Source of the DNA: Bacillota bacterium
GTDB taxonomy: Bacteria > Bacillota > UBA4882 > UBA8346
Reading direction: 5' to 3'
Length of the DNA stretch: 64,000 nucleotides
Assembly (NCBI GenBank): GCA_023426245.1
Contig: JAFABB010000018.1
Span: 72,883-136,882, forward strand
The notes under the pieces are model-generated. The model was given only the letters and a program-made list of their open reading frames with translations. It ran no database searches and was not told the DNA's origin. A program made the position numbers and the translations under genes. Each line of letters starts with the position of its first letter. Within the stretch, counting starts at the first letter, position 1. Below, one piece after another: positions 16,080-25,300 of this stretch.

Positions 16080-17033
16080 TTGCGTAAAAGGTATCTGTGG
16101 TTTTTATTGGTTATGATGGTGTTTTGCGGTTCGGTATTTGGAGCGACCTCTGATCCGAAGTTTTTGACGATTGGAACCGGAACAACCGGAGGGGTTTATT
16201 ATCCGGTTGGCATGGCAATGGCCAATATTATTTCCAGTAAAGTGGGTATTCCAACCACTGCCCAAGTTACCGGCGGTGCAATCGAGAATAACACATTAGT
16301 GAATACAAAGGTCGTCGATATGGGTATCGCTCAAACGGTGATGTCCTATAATGCCGTCAAAGGACTGGCCCCTTACAAGGATAAACTGAATAATGTTTCC
16401 GCCTTATTCTCCGGTCTTTCAAAGGGTGTTTTCCAAGTTGTTGTCAATAAGAACTCAGCCATCAAATCCATTCGGGATTTAAAAGGAAAGAAAATTTCTC
16501 TCGGCCCGGCGGGTGGTGGAGCCATTACCACCTTTTTAGAGGTGTTCGGCGCTTATGGTTACACCGAGAAAGATTTTCAGCCGGTTTATAATGCCTATGA
16601 TCAAGCCGCTGATGCTTTAGTCGACGGCAATTTGGACGCCATCGTGGTACAAGCTGCCGCGCCTACTGCCGCTTTGACCCAAATCATTGCAGCTAAAAAA
16701 CCGGTACGATTCATCTCGATTGAAGATGATATGATGCAAAGACTATTGAAAAGGTATTCTTATTACGGTAAAGAAGTGCTCGGCAGGGATGTTTATAATA
16801 CCGACGCTCCAGTGAATACTTTTTATATAGCCAACATGCTGGTTGTCAGAAAGGATCTTAGCACTGATCTGGTTTACCGGATTACGAAAGCTTTGTTTGA
16901 AAATCTTGACGCAATTCAAAAATCCCATCCTTCGATTAAAGGTCTAACCACGCATTCGGCGGTTGAAGGAATTCCGATTCCTTTGCATCCCGGTGCTGAA
17001 AAGTACTTTAAAGAAAAAGGGTTAATAAAATGA
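16080..17033 (+). CDS. TAXI-family TRAP transporter solute-binding protein
   Basis: A 317-residue secreted binding protein. A signal peptide (residues 1-20, ending CGSVFGATS) precedes the family signature GTGTTGGVYYPVGMAMANI. That signature and the later LKGKKISLGPAGGGA segment are typical of TAXI proteins, which bind organic acids or amino acids for sodium-driven TRAP transporters. The start is TTG, with AGAGGTG upstream. It overlaps the membrane component by 4 bases. The UbiD and UbiX genes that follow suggest that the cargo is an aromatic or unsaturated carboxylic acid; this is inference. Confidence 0.92.
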   Translation: MRKRYLWFLLVMMVFCGSVFGATSDPKFLTIGTGTTGGVYYPVGMAMANIISSKVGIPTTAQVTGGAIENNTLVNTKVVDMGIAQTVMSYNAVKGLAPYKDKLNNVSALFSGLSKGVFQVVVNKNSAIKSIRDLKGKKISLGPAGGGAITTFLEVFGAYGYTEKDFQPVYNAYDQAADALVDGNLDAIVVQAAAPTAALTQIIAAKKPVRFISIEDDMMQRLLKRYSYYGKEVLGRDVYNTDAPVNTFYIANMLVVRKDLSTDLVYRITKALFENLDAIQKSHPSIKGLTTHSAVEGIPIPLHPGAEKYFKEKGLIK

Positions 17034-18919
17034 AACTGAATGCTGCCAAAACTGAAAAGATTATTATTTCAACCCTATTAATCCTTACATCGGTCATTTT
17101 TTTATACACCGCCGGTTTTGGCACTTTTTCCAGCATGACACAGAGAGCCTTATTATTGGCTCTCTTGTCGCCTGTTGTGTTCATAGGCTTTGGGAAAAGC
17201 GCCGAAAAAAAAGGGGAACACCTTTTAAACATTTTTTTGGCGGTTTTAATTTTAGCGGTTAATGTCTATGTAATGGTTGTCTGGCAGGATCGGACCCTTA
17301 GGACTGATAATATTCCATTTTTAGATATCTTGGTCGGCAGTATTCTGGTAATTTTAGTTTTGGAAGCCACGCGGCGAACCAACGGACTGTTTTTAACCTT
17401 AACCGCAGTTGCTTTTATTCTTTATGGGTTATTCGGATCTTATTTTCCTTCTTTCATGGCTCACAGGGGCGAAAGTTGGCCGAGACTGATAAATTTTCTC
17501 TATATGGGAACCGACGGGATTTACGGTATTCCCATGGATGTCGCATCGACATTCATCATTATTTTCATAATCTTCGGAGCTTTTTTGGAAGCCTTCGGAG
17601 GCGGTCAATGGTTTGTCGACACCGCGTACTCGATAGCCGGACGGTTTCGGGGCGGTCCTGCAAAAACGGCCGTTGTTGGCAGTGCGTTAATGGGGATGAT
17701 CACGGGTTCTCCGGCAGCTAATGTTGCTACAGTTGGCACCTTTACCATTCCGTTAATGAAGAAAGTGGGTTATGAACCTCATGTTGCCGGAGCGATCGAA
17801 GCTGTAGCATCGACTGGAGGGATGTTTACTCCTCCGATTATGGGTGCTGCGGCTTTTATTATGGCCCAGTATTTGAATGAACCTTATTCTAAAATTTGTA
17901 TCGCTGCCATTATTCCGGCCTTCTTATATTATCTTGCGCTGATGTTGGTAGTTGACGCGCGGGCTGTTAAGGAGAAATTGGTGGGTCTGCCCCAGGATAA
18001 ACTACCTTCGATTTTCAAAGTGATGAAGGAAAGAGGGCATCTGGGAATCCCGATCATTTTTTTGGTCACAGTGATCATTATTGGGTGGACTCCCATGCGG
18101 GCTGCATTTTGGGCGACCATGATTACCATTGCCTCCGCGTTTCTAAGCCGGACAACCAGACCCAGTTTTTCCGGTATTTTAAAAGCGTTTGAATCCGGCG
18201 CTAAACAGTCGGTGCAAATTGCGATCACCTGCGCGGCTGCCGGAATTATTGTCGGTGTATTTCTCATCACTGGACTTGGAGCCAAACTTTCCTATACGTT
18301 GATCGCGTATTCTCATGGTAACCTTTATTTGGCCTCTTTTTGGTCGATGTTCATTGCTTTGCTGCTGGGATGCGCGATGCCACCGGCTGCAGTGTACATA
18401 ATCTTGGTTACAATCTTAGTGCCTGTCCTTACACAGTTAGGAGCCGTTCCCCTCGCTGCCCATATGTTCATTTTTATTTTTTCATGTGTCGGAGCGATAA
18501 CCCCACCAGTGGCCATTGCGGCATATACTGCGGCCGGAGTAGCCCAATCGGAACCTAATAAGACAGGATGGTTGGCCTTTCGGTTTGGATTGCCGGCTTA
18601 TATCATTCCCTTCATGTTTATTAATGCACCGGCGGTTCTTCTTCAAGGAAACCCTGTTACAATTCTTGTTGCGATTGGTGGCATGATGATTGGCATCCTT
18701 TGTTTTGTATCGGCCATGGAAGGTTTTATGATCATTTCCTGGAATATTTATTCGCGAATTATCATGGGCATTGCCTCTATATTGCTACTGTTTCCTGAAC
18801 TTATTAGTGATTTAATTGGCTTATTCCTAATTGTTTTGGCTTATGGAATCAATATGATCTTTACACCGAATTCTTCCAATCCCACAAATCGTCCTAAAGT
18901 TACCAAGGAGATGATATAA
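17030..18919 (+). CDS. TRAP transporter fused permease (DctQ-DctM type, TAXI group)
   Basis: A large polytopic protein (629 residues) in which the 4-helix small subunit (about residues 1-130) and the 12-helix large subunit are one chain, as usual in TAXI systems. Recognisable stretches are VGSALMGMITGSPAANVATVG (DctM-type core) and GGMFTPPIMGAAAFIMAQ. The repeat-related segments MPPAAVYIILV and TPPVAIAAYTAAGVA lie in the second half. It uses an ion gradient to take up the ligand delivered by the binding protein. It overlaps that gene by 4 bases and ends directly at the TTG start of ubiD, so the operon is tightly packed. Confidence 0.94.
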   Translation: MKLNAAKTEKIIISTLLILTSVIFLYTAGFGTFSSMTQRALLLALLSPVVFIGFGKSAEKKGEHLLNIFLAVLILAVNVYVMVVWQDRTLRTDNIPFLDILVGSILVILVLEATRRTNGLFLTLTAVAFILYGLFGSYFPSFMAHRGESWPRLINFLYMGTDGIYGIPMDVASTFIIIFIIFGAFLEAFGGGQWFVDTAYSIAGRFRGGPAKTAVVGSALMGMITGSPAANVATVGTFTIPLMKKVGYEPHVAGAIEAVASTGGMFTPPIMGAAAFIMAQYLNEPYSKICIAAIIPAFLYYLALMLVVDARAVKEKLVGLPQDKLPSIFKVMKERGHLGIPIIFLVTVIIIGWTPMRAAFWATMITIASAFLSRTTRPSFSGILKAFESGAKQSVQIAITCAAAGIIVGVFLITGLGAKLSYTLIAYSHGNLYLASFWSMFIALLLGCAMPPAAVYIILVTILVPVLTQLGAVPLAAHMFIFIFSCVGAITPPVAIAAYTAAGVAQSEPNKTGWLAFRFGLPAYIIPFMFINAPAVLLQGNPVTILVAIGGMMIGILCFVSAMEGFMIISWNIYSRIIMGIASILLLFPELISDLIGLFLIVLAYGINMIFTPNSSNPTNRPKVTKEMI

Positions 18920-20272
18920 TTGAAAGATTTACGGAGTTTTATTGATCAACTGAAACAATTGCCTGGGGAATTCTTGACGACCGATGTGCCGGTCAATTCC
19001 AAGTTGGAATTGACCCGGGTGGTTTACAAAATGGAGCGGCAACAAAACCTGCGACCGGCTTTTTTGTTTCAAAAAGTCCAGGGCAGTGATTACCCTGTTT
19101 TGACCAATCTTTTCGGCAGCAGGAAGCGGTTGGCATTGGCCCTGGATACGACTGAGGATAATTTAAATCAGGTTTACCGGGAACGGGAAAAAAATCTAAT
19201 TGCCCCGAAGCTGGTATCCTCCGGCCCCATTCAGGAGAAGGTGCTCACCGGTAGTGAGGTTGACCTGAGGAAATTACCAATCATTCATCACAATACGGAA
19301 GATATCGGTCCATACATTTCTTCGGGGGTCATGACTGTCAAGGATCCCGATACCAATATCCGCAACGCCGGGATGTACCGCTTAATGTTAAAAGGACCCA
19401 ATAAAATGGGGGTCCATCTGGCAGAAGCCAGTCATGTATTTTATATTTATCGCAAGTATTGTGAAAAAAAGCAAAATATGCCGATTGCAATTACAATTGG
19501 GGCTCATCCTGCATTTTACATGGGCAGCCTCAGCTTTTGCAGCATTGATACGGATGAGTATGAGGTAATGGGCGGTTTACTGGAAAGTCCCATGGAGATT
19601 GTTCGATGCAAGTCGGTCGATTTAGAAGTCCCCGCTTACGGGGAAATTTGCTTGGAAGGGTATGTGCATTGGGAGGAACGCGGCCCGGAAGGTCCTTTTG
19701 GTGAATGGCATACCTTATACGGCGACCAACAGAATTATCCGATTGTAACGATTGAAACTATTACAATGCGCAAAGATCCGATTTATCTTGATTTATGTTC
19801 CGGCGATACCGAGCATCAAATGATTGGAGGCCTGCCACGCCTTGGACAGATTTATAAACAGGTGAAGGTAGCCTGCCCGGGGGTTCGTGATGTTTACATG
19901 CCGCCGTCAGGCTTTTGTAGGGCAGCCTGTTATGTGGCGATTAAAAAGTTTGTAGAAGGCGAGGCGGCTAACGGAGCTGCGGCTGTTTTTTCTGCCGATC
20001 CCATTGTTCGAAACGTTATCTTCGTTGATGAGGATGTCAATATCTTTGATGACGGAGAAGTCTTAAAAGCAATTAACCTGTATATGGATATTAACAAATG
20101 CTTCATCATTCCAAACGCCAAGGGCAGTCCGATTGATCCAACCAGCCGCAATGGGGTTGTAACCAAAATCGGTATTGATGCGACCCGGCCAATTGTTCCT
20201 AAATATAAAAGAATTAACTTCAATGACGGTCTTCAGGAAATCGATCTCACGAAATATTTTTCATTAAAATAA
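18920..20272 (+). CDS. UbiD-family prenyl-FMN-dependent decarboxylase
   Basis: A 450-residue member of the UbiD family, which reversibly decarboxylates aromatic or alpha,beta-unsaturated acids using prenylated FMN. The family centre is clear: RNAGMYRLMLKGPNKMG (cofactor-binding arginine region), then ERGPEGPFGEWHTLYG with the catalytic glutamates, and TEHQMIGGLPRLGQI. Its TTG start immediately follows the stop of the transporter gene, with AAGGAG inside that gene's end. The link to a TRAP importer suggests use of an external acid rather than ubiquinone synthesis, which anaerobic Bacillota lack. The exact substrate (hydroxybenzoate, phenylacrylate or another) is unknown. Confidence 0.92.
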   Translation: MKDLRSFIDQLKQLPGEFLTTDVPVNSKLELTRVVYKMERQQNLRPAFLFQKVQGSDYPVLTNLFGSRKRLALALDTTEDNLNQVYREREKNLIAPKLVSSGPIQEKVLTGSEVDLRKLPIIHHNTEDIGPYISSGVMTVKDPDTNIRNAGMYRLMLKGPNKMGVHLAEASHVFYIYRKYCEKKQNMPIAITIGAHPAFYMGSLSFCSIDTDEYEVMGGLLESPMEIVRCKSVDLEVPAYGEICLEGYVHWEERGPEGPFGEWHTLYGDQQNYPIVTIETITMRKDPIYLDLCSGDTEHQMIGGLPRLGQIYKQVKVACPGVRDVYMPPSGFCRAACYVAIKKFVEGEAANGAAAVFSADPIVRNVIFVDEDVNIFDDGEVLKAINLYMDINKCFIIPNAKGSPIDPTSRNGVVTKIGIDATRPIVPKYKRINFNDGLQEIDLTKYFSLK

Positions 20273-20290
20273 AACGAAAAGCTGGAGATG

Positions 20291-20328
20291 ACCGAACATT
20301 TGTCATGAATGACGTGTTCGGTTTTTTT
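20291..20328 (+). terminator. Terminator between ubiD and ubiX
   Basis: ACCGAACA/TGTTCGGT stem, 16-base loop and seven T. It sits only 35 bases before the ubiX start, so it is either a partial terminator or ubiX has its own promoter, which I cannot see. Confidence 0.78.
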
Positions 20329-20362
20329 CTGATTATTGAAAAAGATTAGGCAGGGGTTTATA

Positions 20363-20932
20363 ATGCAGAAACCGATTGTGGTTGGAATTACCGGCGCATC
20401 TGGAAGTATCTTTGGAATTCGTTTGTTGGAAACTTTGAAAAGTTTGGAGATTGAGACCCATCTGATAATGAGTGAATGGGCCGTCCAGAATTTAAAGCTG
20501 GAAATGGATTATCCTCTTTCGAGACTTCAAGAATTAGCAACTCGCATTTATGATAACCATGACCTGACCGCCCCGGTTGCCAGTGGTTCTTTTATGGCAG
20601 CAGGGATGGTGGTGGTTCCATGTTCCATGAAAACCTTGGCCGGTATTGCCAACGGGTACAGTGAAAATCTTTTGGAAAGGGCTGCCGATGTTACACTCAA
20701 AGAAGGCCGCAAACTGATACTGGTGCCCCGTGAGACTCCCTTGAGTCCGATTCACCTGGAAAATATGCTTAAATTGGCAAGAATAGGGGTAACAATAGCT
20801 CCACCAATGCCTGCCTTCTACATGAAGCCTACCAATATTATGGACCTGGTTGATCATCATGTGGGCAGACTTATCGATCAATTTGGAATTGAAAATCAAC
20901 TGGCAAAACGATGGGGAGAAAACCACCAATAA
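20363..20932 (+). CDS. ubiX: UbiX-type flavin prenyltransferase
   Basis: A 189-residue flavoprotein that attaches a dimethylallyl group to FMN, making the cofactor that UbiD needs. It has the family's opening PIVVGITGASGSIFGIRLLE, VVPCSMKTLAGIANGYSENL in the middle and LVPRETPLSPIHLENM followed by APPMPAFYMKP near the end. These are the FMN and dimethylallyl-phosphate contact regions. The ATG at 20363 has AGGGG upstream; an in-frame TTG at 20336 overlaps the preceding terminator and is less likely. Pairing with ubiD is functionally expected. Confidence 0.94.
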   Translation: MQKPIVVGITGASGSIFGIRLLETLKSLEIETHLIMSEWAVQNLKLEMDYPLSRLQELATRIYDNHDLTAPVASGSFMAAGMVVVPCSMKTLAGIANGYSENLLERAADVTLKEGRKLILVPRETPLSPIHLENMLKLARIGVTIAPPMPAFYMKPTNIMDLVDHHVGRLIDQFGIENQLAKRWGENHQ

Positions 20933-20936
20933 CCTA

Positions 20937-20976
20937 AAAAAGGGGGCTGTCTCGTTTGAAACAGCCCCTTTATTTA
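20937..20976 (+). terminator. Terminator after ubiX
   Basis: AAGGGGGCTGT pairs with ACAGCCCCTT around CTCGTTTGAA, followed by TTATTT. It also works on the minus strand, where A-rich sequence precedes it. Confidence 0.85.
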
Positions 20977-21015
20977 GGTTATCCATTTTTAGGATTTCAA
21001 TTCAATCGGGTCCGG

Positions 21016-22653
21016 TTAAAATTTATTTAAATCTTTATGAAGAGGAACCACCTCATTTGGGCTGACGATTTTGGTTTGACCGGTCTCTTTGGTTATCCTT
21101 GAATCCTTTGAGGACTCGGCTAGGTAGATAGAATCAGCTTGATAAATTTCGTTTTGTTTTTGATGGTTTCCGAAAATGCCAAAGCTAAGACGCTTTGAGT
21201 TTTTGTTGATTTGTTTGAATTTTTTGTTGGCGCCATAAATCATGTGAGTGAGTTCGCGGACGATATTTTTCATGCTTTCTGCCTGTGAACTTAATTCTTC
21301 GGATGCAGCTGCGCTTTCCTCGGAATTGGCGGCATTCTGTTGGGTAATTGTTTCAATTTGGGACATTGCCTGGGATACCTGTGAAATTCCTTTGGTTTGC
21401 TCTTCACTGGCGGCTGCAATTTCATCCATCAAGGAGTTGACTTTTTTAGTTTGGGTCGTGATTTCCGTTAGGGCTTCCTGCACTCTTTGGGCAACTAAAA
21501 CTCCTTTACCAGAAAGATCGATATTGGTTTGAATCATTACTGTGGTATCTTTAGCCGCTTGAGCACTTCGTTGGGCAAGATTCCTAACTTCTTCGGCGAC
21601 GACTGCAAATCCCATTCCCGCTTCGCCGGCTCTGGCTGCCTCAATAGCTGCGTTGAGTGCTAGAATATTGGTTTGAAAGGCGATGTCATCAATGACCTTG
21701 ATGATTTTAGCTATCTGATCGCTGGACTTTTTAATTTCCTGGATGGATGCCATCATCTGCTGCATCTCATTACTACCATTATTAGCATATTCTTTAGCCT
21801 GTTCCGATAGTTGAGCAGCTTGTTTCGTATTCATGGAGTTTTGTAACATCATGGAGGCGGACTCTTGGAGTGTCGATGAAGTTTCTTCAATGGCAGATGC
21901 TTGTTCAGTGCTGCCTTGAGATAACTGCTGTGCCGATTGGGATAATTGATTGGATGCTGATGTAATTTGGTCGGAACTCGCAGACAATCCGTTTGCTATT
22001 TTGCTGATGGGTTTGGTAATACTCCGGGAAATGGTATACGACACAACCATTCCTAAAACAATTGCGATTCCGCCTAATAATAGCAGAGATATTAAGGAAT
22101 TAAAAAAAGTTTGCTCAGCTTTTTCAGTGGCTGCTTTTCCATATTCCCTCTCGAGTTGGACTAATTCTTTAAGAGAGCCCAGCCATTGGGCCACAGCCGG
22201 GTTGAGCTGATCATTTAATAAAGCCGAACCTTCGGCAATTTGATTGGAGAGTGCCATACCCATGACTTGAAAGCTTATGGGCCAAGTACTATCTGCCGAT
22301 TGTTGAATGCTATCGAATAGATTCTTTTCTTTCTCGGTTAAACTATTTTGGCTGAGTGTTGAGTAGGTATTGTTGTAATTGGAACGCGCCAGGTCAATTT
22401 CTTGTTTTAAATTCATCATTTCTTCACTATTCGGGTTCATCAAGATTCCCCGAACATTTCCTGTCACAACAAGGATCGAATTTTGCATGGTGTCACTGAT
22501 TTGGATACGTTCGTTATAACTGTTGAGTTCCTTCAATTGCATAATGATAACATTGGCACTGTAAACCGCTAGTCCGATCATTAAAACGATAATTACCATC
22601 AGGAAATTAAAACCCAGAGATATTCGGATTCCCAATTTGAGCTTTTGTAGCAT
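21016..22653 (-). CDS. Methyl-accepting chemotaxis protein (four-helix-bundle sensor)
   Basis: A 545-residue receptor. It has a transmembrane segment at about residues 10-35, a periplasmic helical domain to about 190 (4HB_MCP-like, with NSEEMMNLKQEIDLARSNY) and a second membrane segment (FFNSLISLLLLGGIAIVLGMVVSYTI). A HAMP linker and the cytoplasmic signalling coiled coil follow. The tip NILALNAAIEAARAGEAGMGFAVVAEEVRNLA is near canonical. It passes ligand signals to CheA/CheW. The start at 22653 has AGGAGGGG upstream; the longer frame beginning at 22755 would add a hydrophobic, unsupported extension. The receptor implies a motile cell, although no flagellar or che gene is in the window. Confidence 0.94.
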   Translation of the reverse strand: MLQKLKLGIRISLGFNFLMVIIVLMIGLAVYSANVIIMQLKELNSYNERIQISDTMQNSILVVTGNVRGILMNPNSEEMMNLKQEIDLARSNYNNTYSTLSQNSLTEKEKNLFDSIQQSADSTWPISFQVMGMALSNQIAEGSALLNDQLNPAVAQWLGSLKELVQLEREYGKAATEKAEQTFFNSLISLLLLGGIAIVLGMVVSYTISRSITKPISKIANGLSASSDQITSASNQLSQSAQQLSQGSTEQASAIEETSSTLQESASMMLQNSMNTKQAAQLSEQAKEYANNGSNEMQQMMASIQEIKKSSDQIAKIIKVIDDIAFQTNILALNAAIEAARAGEAGMGFAVVAEEVRNLAQRSAQAAKDTTVMIQTNIDLSGKGVLVAQRVQEALTEITTQTKKVNSLMDEIAAASEEQTKGISQVSQAMSQIETITQQNAANSEESAAASEELSSQAESMKNIVRELTHMIYGANKKFKQINKNSKRLSFGIFGNHQKQNEIYQADSIYLAESSKDSRITKETGQTKIVSPNEVVPLHKDLNKF

Positions 22654-23116
22654 TCCAACCCCTCCTAAAATAGATAGATTTGTGAAAAAGAAAGTAAATA
22701 TATAAATTTTATCTAAAAAAATCAAAAGGATTTTATATAGATAAAATAGTGCCAATGTATGCTTTTCGAAGATATCACTTATTAAGGTATTTATTTTTAT
22801 ATATTACTAAAATAAATAAGTTGTATAATGTGATAAAAACCATACAATTATGTCTTCTCTTTTTATCGGCAACATTATCGAATAACCTGAGAAATAAGTG
22901 TAATAATTTTTGTGAAATTAATTTTTTTTATTTAAAAATTTAATATTTTCCATAAAATGGTGATTAAATATTTTGATTTTTATGGAACCATGTCATTGTT
23001 TTTCTTTTCTAAATCCAAAAAAGCTCAACAGATTTACTGATGAGCTTTTTTATTATAATTTTTAAAGTAATAGTTTTAAAAATTAGGATAATTCTTCGGT
23101 CTATGAGTTTGTGAAG
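22654..23116. other. AT-rich intergenic region
   Basis: About 460 bases of very AT-rich DNA upstream of the chemoreceptor, probably holding its minus-strand promoter. Apart from the terminator at 23017-23052 I see no gene. Confidence 0.5.
23017..23052 (-). terminator. Terminator after the LysM gene
   Basis: AAAAGCTCA/TGAGCTTTT stem with T-runs on both sides; works on the minus strand for the LysM gene. Confidence 0.82.
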
Positions 23117-23437
23117 TTACCACCAATAACCGCCCCAAAAAGGCCCACCCCATCCGGGTCCTCTAAAAAACGGTCTTCGGTATCCAAATCCCCAGGGTAC
23201 GCCATAAAAAGGCCGGCCAAAACCAAATCCAGGTCCAAACCAAAATTGTTCGGCATTCACCGGTGTATCGGATGGAATGGAAAGTACTTGACCGACACTA
23301 AGAGTACTTGGAGATACACCGGGATTGGCCGCCAAAATTGCATCGGCAGTCGTATCAAATTCATAGGCGAGATTTCCTAAAGAATCACCAGCTTGAACTG
23401 TATATTGAATACTTTCAGGGCTGTAACCCATCGACAT
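23117..23437 (-). CDS. LysM-domain protein with aromatic/glycine-rich tail
   Basis: A 106-residue protein. Residues 10-57 are one LysM module (YTVQAGDSLGNLAYEF through LSVGQVLSIP), which binds peptidoglycan or chitin-like glycans. Residues 64-106 are a low-complexity tail of Gly, Phe, Trp, Tyr, Pro and Arg (FGPGFGFGRPF, GGPFWGGYWW). No signal peptide is visible, as in spore-coat and spore-associated LysM proteins (SafA- or YaaH-like members have LysM without classic signals). A spore-surface role is therefore possible but unproven. AGGTGATATAA upstream supports the ATG at 23437. Confidence 0.85.
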   Translation of the reverse strand: MSMGYSPESIQYTVQAGDSLGNLAYEFDTTADAILAANPGVSPSTLSVGQVLSIPSDTPVNAEQFWFGPGFGFGRPFYGVPWGFGYRRPFFRGPGWGGPFWGGYWW

Positions 23438-23537
23438 TTATATCACCTCATCGCTTCATTTTGGTACATTGTATGAACCCGTGATAAAATCCGTTTTATG
23501 ACAAATGACTGAATTCGTATTTTTTAATTTGGGGACT

Positions 23538-23568
23538 AAAAAAGCCTCGAGGTTGACTATCTCGGGGC
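23538..23568 (-). terminator. Terminator after hsp20 (minus strand)
   Basis: On the minus strand GCCCCGAG pairs with CTCGAGGC (one mismatch), followed by TTTTTTAG. Confidence 0.65.
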
Positions 23569-23612
23569 CCATTGAATGAATATTATTATCAAGAATTCAG
23601 AAAGCCAAAGTA

Positions 23613-24068
23613 TTAGTGAAGGGAATCCTCGCCAAATTCGATCTTGGGTTTAAATCCCTGCTTCTTAATGGTTTGCACTTTAGGAATTTTTAATTCAAGC
23701 ACCCCGTTTTTACAGCGGGCGGTTGCCTGTTCGGATTTAACCTCGGCGGGAAGCGGTATTGTTCGGTAAAAACTGCCGTAACGGCGCTCGGTTAAGTGGT
23801 AACCCTTTTCTTCACGGCTTTCATCCACTTTAATCTCACCTTTAAGGGTAACCGTGTTCTCGCCCACTGTAATATCAAGGTCTTCTTGGTTTATGCCCGG
23901 TATATCGGCCTTTAGGATTATTTCTTGTTCGGTTTCCTTTAAGTCAACCGAAGGGCCGAAACCGTCTCCTCTTAATAAATCGTTAAAATTCCCAGGTATA
24001 ACTTGGTTTAGAAAACGATCTCCCCAAAAATTACTACTAAATGGACTTAACCAATTCTTGTTTTCCAT
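23613..24068 (-). CDS. Small heat-shock protein, Hsp20/alpha-crystallin family
   Basis: A 151-residue ATP-independent holdase. The alpha-crystallin domain spans about residues 42-140, opening with GPSVDLKETEQEIILKADIPG and including the LTERRYGSFYRTIPLP beta strand. The conserved A-x-x-x-N-G-V-L motif is ARCKNGVLELKIPK. A short N-terminal arm (NWLSPFSSNFWGDRFL) is rich in aromatics, as usual for client binding. AAGGAGGTT lies just upstream of the ATG. It is monocistronic with its own terminator. Confidence 0.95.
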   Translation of the reverse strand: MENKNWLSPFSSNFWGDRFLNQVIPGNFNDLLRGDGFGPSVDLKETEQEIILKADIPGINQEDLDITVGENTVTLKGEIKVDESREEKGYHLTERRYGSFYRTIPLPAEVKSEQATARCKNGVLELKIPKVQTIKKQGFKPKIEFGEDSLH

Positions 24069-24591
24069 TTAAGAACCTCCTTTTATAATCTAATCGATAT
24101 TATTTCACTGATTTTTTGATTTAATCGTTTTCAATGGAAGTAAGAGTCGCTTTTGGCTGTTATTTCTCCGAAATTCATTCGTTTCTCCCGGTTCTCGATA
24201 GGAATCCTTTCGCTGGATTTTAAGAAACAGCTTCGTATTGTTTTTATCTGATTTTTGGTTTCTGAGGAGTCATCCACCCCAGTTTTGCTGGGACAAAGAA
24301 GTAATAAAAATTCGCTGGGCTGGCTGTTCTATCTGGAATCTGGGTTAAAAGTATTTTCTAGAGATAGTATTAATTTTTTTGAACGGATAAAAATAGTTGG
24401 AGTGGTTGAGTAAATGAATATTCCCGAGGTTATTGAATACTCTTTATGCGTTATAAGTATGGGTTCCCGGAATATTAAAATCTATTAAATCTTTAGTGTT
24501 TTTTGTTTTAGCTTTCGTTTTGCCGACTAAGTGGGGCATAAAGTTTTTTTGGACTACAAGTAAAAGTTTTAAACAACTGGAGAGTAGTCAA
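24069..24591. other. Intergenic region with a long inverted repeat
   Basis: Upstream of hsp20 (minus) and of the membrane-protein gene (plus). AATATTCC (24417-24424) and GGAATATT (24469-24476) form an inverted repeat over 60 bases. CCCAG/CTGGG makes a small hairpin at about 24283. No CIRCE-type heat-shock operator (TTAGCACTC inverted repeat) is seen near hsp20. Confidence 0.4.
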
Positions 24592-25047
24592 TTGGAAAAA
24601 CCTTTAAGCAAAGGTATAATTGCCGGAATTATTGCCGGGATACTTAAAGATATCCCGGATGCGTTTTTTCATTATGGATTGAAAATTACCCGGATAACTT
24701 TTTGGGATTATTCTGGTGTTATTGCTTTGGGCCATCTTCCTTCTGGAGCTGCCGAATATATTTGCGCGGGATTTTTCGAAATAATTTTTAGTATTTTGGT
24801 GGGATTGTTCTTTGTTTTCGTAACCAATCGCATCATCATTAAGCATTATTTTTTAAGTGGCGCTTTTTATGGAGCTGTTGTATGGTTCCTTATACGCTCG
24901 GCTGTTGTAGGATTGAATATTCAATTATTGATGGATGGCGATATCGTTACTGCGACCATTAACTCTTTTAATTCGATAATGTATGGCCTTATATTGGCAA
25001 TTATCATCCGTTTTTTAGAAAATAGAACACCGAACATAGAAATCTGA
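24592..25047 (+). CDS. Small integral membrane protein, unknown
   Basis: About 151 residues with four predicted membrane segments (IIAGIIAGI region, FEIIFSILVGLFFVFV, FLSGAFYGAVVWFLIRSAVVG and SIMYGLILAIIIRFL). Between the first two is a polar loop with DIPDAFFHYGLKITRITFWDY. The TTG at 24592 has GGAG 9 bases upstream and is my choice; the frame is open back to a GTG at 24496, which would add 32 poorly convincing residues. It ends 25 bases before the next small gene and probably shares its transcript. No family recognised. Confidence 0.6.
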   Translation: MEKPLSKGIIAGIIAGILKDIPDAFFHYGLKITRITFWDYSGVIALGHLPSGAAEYICAGFFEIIFSILVGLFFVFVTNRIIIKHYFLSGAFYGAVVWFLIRSAVVGLNIQLLMDGDIVTATINSFNSIMYGLILAIIIRFLENRTPNIEI

Positions 25048-25072
25048 AAATCCATTCAGGAGGAAGTTAAAA

Positions 25073-25300
25073 TTGGTTGAGCAGAAAAAAGAACCCTCAA
25101 AAATGAATTTTAAAGATGAACCGGCTGAAACAGAGAGCGGGATGTATCTGAGCCTGCTTGCAGAGAATTCAGGGGAGGAAGAGGCAGCTATGGTTTTGAA
25201 TTCTTTGGTCGATGATCGGGATAAGTTAAATCAAGAAGCGGAAAAACTAATCGACGCGGCGAAAAAATTGGATTTAAAAAATAATAATCTCAGAAATTAG
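25073..25300 (+). CDS. Small charged protein, unknown
   Basis: A 75-residue, highly charged soluble protein. Residues 28-72 form a helical, coiled-coil-like stretch (ENSGEEEAAMVLNSLVDDRDKLNQEAEKLI region). The TTG start is well supported by AGGAGGAAGTT upstream. It overlaps the minus-strand DedA gene by 4 bases at the 3' end. Its closeness to the membrane protein upstream suggests co-expression. Function unknown. Confidence 0.55.
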   Translation: MVEQKKEPSKMNFKDEPAETESGMYLSLLAENSGEEEAAMVLNSLVDDRDKLNQEAEKLIDAAKKLDLKNNNLRN

